DNA of 64,000 nucleotides from Achatina immaculata (lineage: Eukaryota; Mollusca; Gastropoda; Stylommatophora; Achatinidae), in contig CM019697.1 in the NCBI GenBank assembly GCA_009760885.1, forward strand, positions 26,686,210 through 26,750,209, in the 5' to 3' direction. Positions 46,791 to 56,582 of this stretch are shown piece by piece. Numbering within the stretch: position 1 is the first letter of the stretch; each line of letters begins with the position of its first letter. The notes below the pieces were generated by a model. The model ran no database searches, was not told the DNA's origin, and saw only the letters and a program-made list of their open reading frames with translations. Position numbers and translations under genes: made by a program.

Positions 46791-48225
46791 CTGGCACTAA
46801 ACTTAAACTTCATCTCATTGCACCAAGGTAAAGACTCTTCTTGTGGCACCAAACTAAACCCTCTTCTCCTATCACCAAACTAAAGCCTCTTCTCCTGACA
46901 CTAAACTAAAACCTCTTCTCCTGCACCAAACTAAAGCCTCTTCTCTTGACACTAAACTAAACCCTCTTCTCCTATCACCAAACTAAAGTCTCTTCTTCTG
47001 ACACTAAACTAAACCCTCTTCTCCTATCACCAAACTAAAGCCTCTTCTCTTCTCCTGACGCTAAACTAAACCCTCTTCTCCTATCACCAAACTAAAGCCT
47101 CTTCTTTATGCACCAAACTAAATCTTCTTCTCTAGGCATCAAACTAAATCCTTTATTTAGGCACCAAACTAAATCCTCTTCTTTAGGGACCAAACTAAAG
47201 TCTCTTCTTTAGGCATCACACTAAAGTCTCTTCTCCTGCCATAAAACTAAATCCTCTTCTCCTGGCATCAAACTAAAGCCCCTTCTCCTGGCATCAAACT
47301 AAAACCTCTTCTCCTGGCACCAAACTAAAGCATCTTCTTGAGACAACAAAGTAAAGCATCATGTGTCTCTTCTCCATATATCAAGCTAAAGTAGTATGTG
47401 CCTCTTGTGTAGGTACTAAACTAAAATTTTATTTTCCTTTTCTCTAGCCACAAAACTAAAGCAGTATGTGCCTCTTATCCAGGCACCAAACTAATGCAGT
47501 ATGTACCTCTTCTCTAGCCACCAAACTAAAGTGATATATGCCTCATCTCTAGGCATCAGTCTAAAGTAGTATGACCTTCTTCTCTAGGCACCAAACTAAA
47601 GTCTCTTCTCCTGCCACAAAACTAAAGTCTCTTCTGTAGGCACCAAACTAAAGTCTCTTCTGTAGGCACCAAACTAAAGTCTCTTCTCTAGGCACCAAAC
47701 TAAAGTCTCTTCTGTAGGCACCAAACTAAAGTCTCTTCTCTAGGCACCAAACTAAAGTCTCTTCTCCTGCCACAAAACTAAAGCCTCTTCTCCTGGCATC
47801 AAACTAAAGTCTCTTCTCCTGCCACAAAACTAAAGTCTCTTCTCCTGGCATCAAACTAAAGTCTCTTCTCCTGGCATCAAACTAAAGTCTCTTCTCCTTC
47901 CACCAAACTAAAGTCTGTTCTCCTTCTACCAAACTAAGGTCTCTTCTCCTGCCACAAAACTAAAGTCTGTTCTCCTTCCACCAAACTAAAGTCTGTTCTC
48001 CTTCCACCAAACTAAAGTCTCTTCTCCTGCTACCAAACTAAAGTCTCTTCTTCTGCCACCAAACTAAAGTCTCTTCTCCTGCCACAAAACTAAAGTCTCT
48101 TCTCCTGGCATCAAACTAAAGTCTCTTCTCCTGGCATCAAACTAAAGTCTCTTCTCCTGCCACTAAACTAAAGCCTCTTCTCGAGGCACGAAAGTAAAGC
48201 CTTTTCTCCTGGCGCCAAACTAGTA
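46791..48225. repeat. 25-26-bp minisatellite (caccaaactaaagtctcttctcctg), about 50 copies
   Basis: The unit is caccaaactaaagtctcttc plus tcctgg, with older 36-bp units at 47350-47580. Ends at 48225 in another palindromic reversal. Confidence 0.94.
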
Positions 48226-49203
48226 CTACTTTAGTTTGTCGCCTTGACAAGAGGCACATACTACATTAGATTAATGCCTAGAGAAGAGGCACATAATGTT
48301 TTAGTTTGGTGCCTAGACAAGAGGCACATACTACTTTAGATTGATGCCTAGAGAAGAGGCACATACTACTTTAGATTGATGCCTAGAGAAGAGGCACATA
48401 CTACATTAGTTTTGTGCCTAGAGAAGAAGAACATACTACCTTAGTTTGGTGCCTACACAAGAAGCACATACTACTTTAGTTTGATGTATAGAGAAGAGGC
48501 ACATAATGCTTTAGTTTGGTGCCTACACAAGAGGCACATACTACTTTAGTTTGATGTATAGAGAAGAGGCACATAATGCTTTAGTTTGGTGCCTACACAA
48601 GAGGCACATACTACTTTACTTTGTTGCCCAGAGAAGATGCAAATAATGCTTTAGTTCGGTACTTAGAGAAGAGGCACATACTACTTTAGTTTGTTGCATA
48701 GGGAAGAGGGACATACTACATTAGTTTGGTGCCTAGAGAAGAAGCACATTATGCTTTCGATTGTTACCCAGACAAGACGCATATACTACTTTAGTTTGTT
48801 GCCTAGAGAAGATGGAAATAATGCTTTAGTTTGATGCATAGAGAATAGGCACTTACTGCACTAGTTTCGTGCCTGGGAAAGAGGCACACTCTGCTTTAGT
48901 TTGGTGCCTGGAGAAGAAAAGATAATGCTTTAGTTTAGTGCCCAGAGAATAGGCACATACTACTTAGTTTGGTGCCTAATGAAGATGCATATACTACTTT
49001 AGTTTGGTGTGTGGAGAAGAGGCATATAATGCTTTAGTTTTGTGCCCAGAGAATAGGCACATATTACTTATTTTGGTGCCCAGATAAGAGGCACATAATA
49101 CTTTAGTTTGTTGCCTAGAGAAGACGCACATAATACTTTAGTTTCGTGCCTAGAGAAGAGGGGCATGTTACTTTAGTTTGGAGCCTAGATAAAAGGGACA
49201 TAC
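48226..49203. repeat. 36-bp minisatellite, forward orientation again
   Basis: The unit is ggcacatactactttagttt plus ggtgcctagagaagag. It is the reverse complement of the family in 45031-48225. The SINE at 49216 is inserted in it, and it resumes at 49469. Confidence 0.94.
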
Positions 49204-49215
49204 TACTTTAGTTTG

Positions 49216-49468
49216 GGCGTCTGAGTGGCGAAGTGGTTAGTGCACTGGTCTCTCATGGCGAAGGTCGGGGGTTCGAATCCGGCCGGAGGCGCCCCAGTCA
49301 CCCAACTGTAGAAATGGGTACCCGACTTCTTCTGGAGTTGGGGAAGGAAAGGCGGTCAGGCGTGATACTGACCATATCACCCTCTAGTGTGCTGATAGGT
49401 CAAGGAAAATATGGGCATTAACACCATATCCATATGTGCCTCTATGGCATGAAAGGATTACCTTTACC
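49216..49468 (+). mobile_element. tRNA-derived SINE, apparently complete
   Basis: Head 49216-49293 folds as a tRNA acceptor: GGCGTCT pairs base for base (one G-T) with AGGCGCC at 49287-49293. A box TGGCGAAGTGG (49226-49236) and B box GGTTCGAATCC (49270-49280) are perfect RNA polymerase III promoter matches. The body has AAATGGGTACC and GGCGTGATACTGACC; the 3' end is GGATTACCTTTACC. The 11-bp flank tactttagttt occurs at 49204-49214 and 49469-49479, a likely target duplication, although the target itself is repetitive. A second, diverged family member is at 36556-36812. Confidence 0.9.
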
Positions 49469-49900
49469 TACTTTAGTTTAGTGCCTAGAGAAGAGATACA
49501 TACTACTTTAGTTTGGTGCATAGATAAGAGCCATATACTGTTGTAGTTTGTTGCCTAAATAAGTAGCAAACGCTGCTTTAACTTATTGCCTAGAGAAGAG
49601 ACACATACTACTTTAGTTTGTTGCACAGACAAGAGGCACATACTGCTTTAATTTGATGTCTATAGAAGAGTCATATAATGCTTTAGTTTGGTACCTAGAG
49701 AAGAGACACATACTACTTTAGTTTGGTGCCTAGAGAAGAGGGACATACTACTTTAGTTTGGTGGCTAGAGAAGAGGGACATACTACTTTAGTTTGGTGGC
49801 TAGAGAAGAGCAGATAAAGCCTTAGTTTTGTGTCTAGAGAAGAGGGACATAATGTTTTAGTTTGGTGCCTAGAGAAAAAGCAAATACTACTTTACATTGA
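49469..49900. repeat. 36-bp minisatellite continued after the SINE
   Basis: About 12 units of tactttagtttggtgcctag plus agaagaggcaca, ending at ctactttacattgatcag. Confidence 0.93.
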
Positions 49901-49904
49901 TCAG

Positions 49905-50050
49905 AACAACAGTTAACGGAATATGTGAGAAATATTCATTAATAAGAACATATAACAGAACAACAGTTAACGGAATATGTGAGAAATATTCATTAACATG
50001 AACATGGAACAAAACAACAGGTAACAGAACATCTGAGAGACAGCCACTAA
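49905..50050. repeat. About 52-bp minisatellite, 3 copies (right outpost)
   Basis: Units with agaacaacagttaacggaat and atgtgagaaatattcattaa. Same family as 38400-38580. Begins 2 bp from the gene B donor site and is intronic. Confidence 0.85.
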
Positions 50051-50051
50051 C

Positions 50052-50177
50052 CGTGTGAACTGTCCGAATCCCCACAATCGCTGTCATCACTACAGCTGTG
50101 ATCTTCGTTGTCGTCATCTGCTGTCCTTGGCCGTCGTTCCATGGGCTCGTAAGTGATTGTCATCACCGGCTGGGTCG
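50052..50177 (-). CDS. Gene B exon: acidic Asp/Ser-rich segment
   Basis: A 126-bp exon. The acceptor TCTCCCCTCCCCAG|CG is strong and the donor TCACACG|GTTAGT is good. The only open frame enters with 2 nt and reads TQPVMTITYEPMERRPRTAD, DDNEDHSCSDDSDCGDSDSS, H, leaving 1 nt. Exit phase 1 fits the terminal exon at 36083-36168. The highly acidic, serine-rich character suggests a disordered tail. No family is recognised and the upstream exons were not found. Confidence 0.7.
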
Positions 50178-50208
50178 CTGGGGAGGGGAGATAATTACAT
50201 CTAAACTA

Positions 50209-50222
50209 GTTGTCATGGCAAC
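50209..50222. promoter_or_regulatory. Candidate RFX X-box
   Basis: GTTGTCATGGCAAC is one base from the palindromic RFX consensus GTTGCCATGGCAAC. It lies 32 bp upstream (minus strand) of the gene B exon. X-boxes are known from ciliary gene promoters; here it is intronic or at an internal promoter. Sequence evidence only. Confidence 0.4.
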
Positions 50223-50314
50223 TATCCACCCACACAGACGGTTGGTGATTTATGAACCGCGTTTAAAGGCAAGAACGTTGTCACGGGGAATTACATCATC
50301 TCTTGGTTTGTCTT

Positions 50315-50795
50315 CTTGAAACTCTATGTTTGTTTTATCTTCTCCAATCTCTGTGTTTGTTTTATCTTATCCAATCTCTGTGTTTGTTTTATCTTCTCCA
50401 ATCTCTATGTTTGTTTTATCTTCTCCAATCTCTATGTTTGTTTTATCTTCTCCAATCTCTATGTTTGTTTTATCTTCTCCAATTTCTGTGTTTGTTTTAT
50501 CTTCTCCAATCTCTGTGTTTGTTTTATCTTCTCCAATCTCTGTGTTTGTTTTATCTTCTCCAATCTCTATGTTTGTTTTATCTTCTCCAATCTCTGTGTT
50601 TGTTTTATCTTCTCCAATCTCTATGTTTGTTTTATCTTCTCCAATCTCTGTGTTTGTTTTATCTTCTACAATCTCTATGTTTGTTTTATCTTCTCCAATA
50701 TCTATGTTTGTTTTATCTTCTCCAATCTCTATGTTTGTTGTATCTTCTCCAATCTCTATGTTTGTTTTATCTTCTCTAATCTCTTTCTTTCCGTC
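50315..50795. repeat. Minisatellite, 25-bp unit, about 19 copies
   Basis: The unit is tctgtgtttgttttatcttc plus tccaa, alternating with tctatgtttg. Open frames (CLFYLLQSL, VCFIFSNL) in all three plus frames are artefacts. Confidence 0.96.
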
Positions 50796-51138
50796 TTGTT
50801 GTTTCTGTCTGAGAAAAGTGAGAGGCTAAATATTTTATTGCCATTTTTTAAACTAGGAAAAGATTGGCCAATTCTTATCCCAAATCTACATGTTCCATGT
50901 TGTCTGTGTAGATACTCTGCTAGGTATGTTGTCGGTTTGTAAGGAGCTTCTCAGCAGGGTATACACAAGTAGTTTGATTAAAAAAAAAACTGCTCCTCAG
51001 TCAAATTTCAATCAGTTTAATTCACTCCAGTATCGAACACAAACCATTCAAGAGAGCACACTGTCCTAGCTCCATCAATCTTCTCAGATTCTACTGATCA
51101 GCCCAAACAACTCACACTGCGGATAATCTTGATTCTCT
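50796..51138. other. Unique sequence ending in a short cattcatt run
   Basis: No exon with good splice sites was found. (cattcatt) at 51139-51153 is the 3' tail of the RTE copy that follows. Confidence 0.5.
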
Positions 51139-52293
51139 TCATTCATTCATTCATTTGCATGTCCCTTGCGGAACTTTGCCTCCCAAACAGAACTCCTGTA
51201 GGCCTCTCGGTTGTGAGCAAGATGGCCTGATGCTGTTGCATCCATTTCCAGATCGTCAACGATGTCTTGCAGCCATCTTCGTCTTGGTCTTCCTCTTTTA
51301 CTTTTTCCCATTATGTATCCTTCCAATACGGTCTTCTCTAAATTATCATGACGTTTAATGTGTCCAAAATATTTAAGTTTTCTCTCTTTAATCCTCTTCA
51401 CTAGCCAGCCTTCTTCAATATTAAGCTCTTGTAGTATAGATATATTTGTTCTTTTTTGTGTCCACGATATTTGGAGAACTCTTCTGTAGCATTTACATTC
51501 AAAGGCATTTATGTGTTTCTCAGCTGTTTTGTTAAGTGTCCAGGTCTCACAGGCATATGTTGCTATGGGAAAGATGCATGCCCTTAAAAATCTTATTTTT
51601 GTGGTTCTGTCTGCTCCTCTCCACAGATTCTTTATTTGTTTTACTTTCTGAAGAGCGATAGATGTCCTCCTTTTTATTTCCCTCATTGTATCTCCATTAT
51701 TAGTTAGTAGCTATCCAAGATATTCAAAACTCTCCACTTCTTCCAATTTTTCCTCATTGATACATATTTCAGTTGCCTTGTTTGTTTTGTCAGTTGTCAT
51801 CAATTTAGTTTTCTTTGCATTAAGATAGAGGTTCTGCTCTTCGCTGTTCTTGCGGACTGATATAATTAGTTTTTCCATTCCTTTTTGTGTTGTGGACAGC
51901 AATACTGTGTCATCAGCATATCTAATCTCTGGTATTTCATAACCTCCAACTGTTATGGCATCGTAATATTCTTTGTCTACATCTTCTCTAACATTCCTCA
52001 TTATATTTTCAGTATACAAGTTAAATAAGTAGGGTGACAATATGCACCCCTGACGGACCCCTTGTTTTATGTCAAACCAAGTTGTTGTTTCACCATTTAT
52101 TCTTACTGCTGCTTGTTGGTCTAGATACAGCAGTGATGTTAATTGTATCAAATGTGTTGGAAATCCCATTTTATTCCATTATTTTCCAAAGTTTCTGGTG
52201 TTGTACACAATCAAATGCCTTTGAGTAGTCTATAAAGGATAAATATAGATTCACATTAAACTCTCTGCATTTCTCTATTATTAATCTTAGATC
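51139..52293 (-). pseudogene. RTE-type LINE (copy 3), 5'-truncated
   Basis: Minus strand from 52293: LRLIIEKCREFNVNLYLSFI, DYSKAFDCVQHQKLWKIME, after a frameshift HLIQLTSLLYLDQQAAVRIN, IKQGVRQGCILSPYLFNLYT, IRYADDTVLLSTT (intact YADD). A stop lies at 51711. Then MREIKRRTSIALQKVKQIK, IATYACETWTLNKTAEKHIN, KYFGHIKRHDNLEKTVLEGY, SKRGRPRRRWLQDIVDDLEM and RKGHANE. The tail is a short tetranucleotide run. Only two or three lesions, so it is the youngest-looking RTE copy here. 8502-8712 is the same family. Confidence 0.9.
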
Positions 52294-52405
52294 GGGGGGC
52301 TATACGGGTACTCCACCTTGCCCAAGGGTGTCCCGTAGACTGACGGAGGTAAGGAGGGATTCCCTTCAATAGTCTCTATATCAAAATGTGTATGATGCAG
52401 GCCTC
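52294..52405. other. GC-rich unexplained segment at the 5' edge of RTE copy 3
   Basis: ggggggctatacgggtactc, caccttgcccaagggtgtcc, cgtagactgacggaggtaag differs in composition from both sides. No A/B boxes, no splice pair and no recognised family. It could be the end of another element joined at RTE truncation. Confidence 0.35.
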
Positions 52406-52409
52406 CAGT

Positions 52410-52968
52410 GTTAAACTAATACTCCCAACATAAAGAACACACAACCAACTGTTCTACAACTAATACTCCCAACATAAAGAACACACAACCAACTGTTCTA
52501 CGACTAATACTCCCAACATAAAGAACACACAACTGACTGTTCTACAACTAATACTCCCGACATAAAGAACACACAACTGACTGTTCTACAACTAATACTC
52601 CCGACATAAAGAACACACAACTGACTGTTCTACAACTAATACTCCCGACATAAACAACACACAACCAACTGTTCTACAACTAATACTCCCGACATAAAGA
52701 ACACACAACCAACTGTTCTACGACTAATACTCCCAACATAAAGAACACACAACTGACTGTTCTACGACTAATACTCCCGACATAAAGAACACACAACTGA
52801 CTGTTCTACGACTAATACTCCCGACATAAAGAACACACAACTGACTGTTCTCCAACTAATACTCCCGACATAAAGAACATACAACTGACTGTTCTCCAAC
52901 TAATACTCCCGACATAAAGAACATACAACTGACTGTTCTCCAACTAATACTCCCGACATAAAGAACAT
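52410..52968. repeat. Minisatellite, 44-bp unit, about 12.5 copies
   Basis: The unit starts aactgactgttctacaactaa, here split as aactgactgttctacaacta plus atactcccgacataaagaac plus acac. Blocks of ccaactgttc and ctgactgttc variants. Confidence 0.95.
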
Positions 52969-53365
52969 ACTTAAAGAACTTTTCGCAGGCGCCTTCCCGC
53001 TGACCTGAGTCTCAAGTTAGTTAACCGTATTTTGCTTAACAGTCTCCAGCTCTTGTTATCACTAACCTTCTCGAGAATTCGTTGATAAATACCTTATATC
53101 ATAGGTCTGGCCTCGGCTTGTCCAACCGATACAAAATTCTCATGGCCACCCTGACTTTTCCTTTTCTCTCTAACCTATGACGTCACACACTTCCCATCAG
53201 TCGCACGCAGTCACTCGACACCTTCATTCGTTCCCCTTACAGGTTGACGGTATGCGAAACAATACAGAAATAATATCAACTTGTGCTGAAATATAAACAA
53301 GGATATAAAGCACAGAGACTGGCGATTGAGATTACTTAATAAACCAACATGGAAAGAAAATAAAA
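52969..53365. other. Unique sequence with a CRE palindrome
   Basis: Non-repetitive. TGACGTCA at 53178-53185 is a perfect CREB/ATF site. It could be a promoter of a gene on either strand, but no first exon or TATA box is evident. Confidence 0.4.
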
Positions 53366-53660
53366 GTATAAGACCAGATAACAACGATAATACAATTACA
53401 GTATAACAACGATAATACAACGACAGCACAGTAACTATAATACAACTACAGTACAACAACGATAATACAACAACTGTAGTACAACAAAAATAATACAACA
53501 GCGACAGTACAACAACTATATACAACTATAGTACAACAACAATAATACAACTATAGTACGACAATGATAATACATCAACTGTAGTACAAATATAGTACAA
53601 CAACGATAATACAACAACAGTAGTACAACAACGATAATACGACAGTACAACAACTGTCCA
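53366..53660. repeat. Degenerate acaacgataatac / actgtagtacaac repeat
   Basis: Short units of 13-26 bp, ACA/ATA-rich, with variable spacing. The Y/V/L-rich minus frame is an artefact. Confidence 0.85.
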
Positions 53661-53803
53661 CTTCTGGAGATTCTCTTCACATCAAACATTGTTGATAAAT
53701 AAATAAAATCTAGATTTTAGCAGCCACTTCAAACCTTATATAACAGAATTGTTAGGAAAGGAAGTTTATGAAAGCGGACATTAAAAACGTGTAGATACGT
53801 TAG

Positions 53804-53842
53804 ATGAGAGGCAGACTTGCTACACCTGAAGGGCATGAGGAT

Positions 53843-53896
<54 letters not shown>

Positions 53897-54312
53897 GACC
53901 TGAAGGGTATGGGGATAACAGACAGACACGTGAAGGGCATGGGGATGACAGACAGACAGACACCTGAAGGGTATGGGGATAACAGACAGACACGTGAAGG
54001 GCATGGAGATGACAGACAGACAGACACCTGAAGGGTATGGGGATAACAGACAGACACGTGAAGGGCATGGAGATGACAGACAGACAGACAGACAGACAGA
54101 CACTTGAAGGGTATGGGATAACAGACAGGCACCTGAAGGGCATGGAGATGACAGACAGACAGACAGACAGACAGACACTTGAAGGGTATGGGATAACAGA
54201 CAGACACCTGAAGGGCATGGAGATGACAGACAGACAGACACCTGAAGGGGATGGAGATGACAGACAGACAGACACCTGAAGGGGATGGAGATGACAGACA
54301 GACAGACACCTG
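53804..54312. repeat. 30-bp GACA-rich minisatellite, block 1
   Basis: The unit is gacagacagacacctgaagg plus gcatggagat, with GACA runs of 2 to 14 copies. (GACA)n at 53845-53897 is the longest. Minus frames (VCLSVCLSV) are artefacts. Confidence 0.96.
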
Positions 54313-54884
54313 CATTCAAAATTATGGGACGCTGGAACCACATGGGTTAAACTCGCTGTTTAGTTACACGTAACATCATCTTCTTCAATCATTATAGTAC
54401 CTCTCCACTAAATCCACCCCTTCTTACTTTTCAAACTTCCCCACAGCATCACTCTGCAACCCCGCTATTTTCTCTGCAACCCCTCTCCTCTGCAACACAT
54501 CTTCCCCAATCACCTGTTTCAAATTCTCCTAGCTAGACCAGTAGTGCGTCACTCTCTCTCCCCTCCCCGGTTCCCCATCCACCACTCCCAGTTACAACCC
54601 ACCGACCACATGTCACAGGTCTCTATTTAAACAATTTCCACGTCCTACCAGATCCATTCCTGACACACACAGCCAGACAAGCCACACCTTGCAATTTACA
54701 GCTAAATACTCCTTTAAAAAAAAATTTTTTTTAACAGTATTCATGTAAATCTATATTTTATCTCCACTCCCTATTTCTTCGTCCTGTATGTTTTTGTATG
54801 ATTAAGGCTCACGCCGAAACGTCACAACTTTGTAATCGTTAAGTAATAAAGCTGCTCCTACTTTTTTCCACTTTTATACATTCT
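54313..54884. repeat. U element, copy 1 (572 bp)
   Basis: Starts cattcaaaattatgggacgc and ends ttttatacattct, flanked on both sides by agacacctg, the host array motif. It contains a C/T-rich stretch (54410-54620), ctatttaaac at 54622, a hairpin ggctcacgcc preceded by atgatta and followed by gaaacgtc (54798-54824), and AATAAA at 54845-54850. Two more copies follow. No ORF. Possibly a non-autonomous element. Confidence 0.85.
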
Positions 54885-55475
54885 AGACACCTGAAGGAGA
54901 TGGAGAGGACAGAAAGACAGATACCTGAAGGGCATGGAGATGACAGACAGACAGTCACCTGAAGGGCATGGAGATGACAGACAGACAGACACCTGAAGGG
55001 CATGGAGATGACAGACAGACAGACACCTGAAGGGCATGGAGATGACAGACAGACAGACACCTGAAGGGGATGGAGATGACAGACAGACAGACACCTGAAG
55101 GGCATGGAGATGACAGACAGACAGACACCTGAAGGGCATGGGATAACAGACAGACACGTGAAGGGCATGGGGATGACAGACAGACAGACACCTGAAGGGT
55201 ATGGGATAACAGACAGACACGTGAAGGGCATGGAGATGACAGACAGACAGACAGACAGACAGACACTTGAAGGGTATGGGATAACAGACAGGCACCTGAA
55301 GGGCATGGAGATGACAGACAGACAGACAGACAGACAGACACTTGAAGGGTATGGGATAACAGACAGACACCTGAAGGGCATGGAGATGACAGACAGACAG
55401 ACACCTGAAGGGGATGGAGATGACAGACAGACAGACACCTGAAGGGGATGGAGATGACAGACAGACAGACACCTG
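54885..55475. repeat. 30-bp GACA-rich minisatellite, block 2
   Basis: The right end of this block (from about 55150) repeats, nearly base for base, the right part of block 1. Array and U were therefore duplicated together. Confidence 0.95.
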
Positions 55476-56048
55476 CATTCAAAATTATGGGACGCTGGAA
55501 CCACATGGGTTAAACTCGCTGTTTAGTTACACGTAACATCATCTTCTTCAATCATTATAGTACCTCTCCACTAAATCCACCCCTTCTTACTTTTCAAACT
55601 TCCCCACAGCATCACTCTGCAACCCCGCTATTTTCTCTGCAACCCCTCTCCTCTGCAACACATCTTCCCCAATCACCTGTTTCAAATTCTCCTAGCTAGG
55701 CCAGTAGTGCGTCACTCTCTCTCCCCTCCCCGGTTCCCCATCCACCACTCCCAGTTACAACCCACCGACCACATGTCACAGGTCTCTATTTAAACAATTT
55801 CCACGTCCTACCAGATCCATTCCTGACACACACAGCCAGACAAGCCACACCTTGCAATTTACAGCTAAATACTCCTTTTAAAAAAAAAATTTTTTTAACA
55901 GTATTCATGTAAATCTATATTTTATCTCCACTCCCTATTTCTTCGTCCTGTATGTTTTTGTATGATTAAGGCTCACGCCGAAACGTCACAACTTTGTAAT
56001 CGTTAAGTAATAAAGCTGCTCCTACTTTTTTCCACTTTTATACATTCT
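55476..56048. repeat. U element, copy 2 (573 bp)
   Basis: Differs from copy 1 by only a few bases (agctagg/agctaga, length of the A/T run at about 55880-55897). Confidence 0.9.
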
Positions 56049-56580
56049 AGACACCTGAAGGAGATGGAGAGGACAGAAAGACAGATACCTGAAGGGCATG
56101 GAGATGACAGACAGACAGACACCTGAAGGGCATGGAGATGACAGACAGACAGTCACCTGAAGGGCATGGAGATGACAGACAGACAGACACCTGAAGGGCA
56201 TGGAGATGACAGACAGACAGACACCTGAAGGGGATGGAGATGACAGACAGACAGACACCTGAAGGGCATGGAGATGACAGACAGACAGACACCTGAAGGG
56301 CATGGAGATGACAGACAGACAGACACCTGAAGGGGATGGAGATGACAGACAGAGAGACAGACACCTAAAGGGGATGGAGATGACAGAAAGACAGACACCT
56401 GAAGGGCATGGAGATGACAGACAGAGAGACAGACACCTGAAGGGGATGGAGATGACAGAAAGACAGACACCTGAAGGGCATGGAGATGACAGAAAGACAG
56501 ACACCTGAAGGATATGGGGATGACAGACAGACAGACACCTGAAGGATATGGGGATGACAGACAGACAGATACCAGAAGGC
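56049..56580. repeat. 30-bp GACA-rich minisatellite, block 3
   Basis: As block 2, with ggacagaaagacag variants, ending at acagataccagaaggccctg where the 22-bp array begins. Confidence 0.95.
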
Positions 56581-56582
56581 CC

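Noticed and set aside
49216..49293. Functional tRNA gene
   Set aside because: Although the acceptor stem pairs and both boxes are perfect, it is joined to a SINE body and tail that recur at 36.6 kb, and flanking repeats look like a target duplication.
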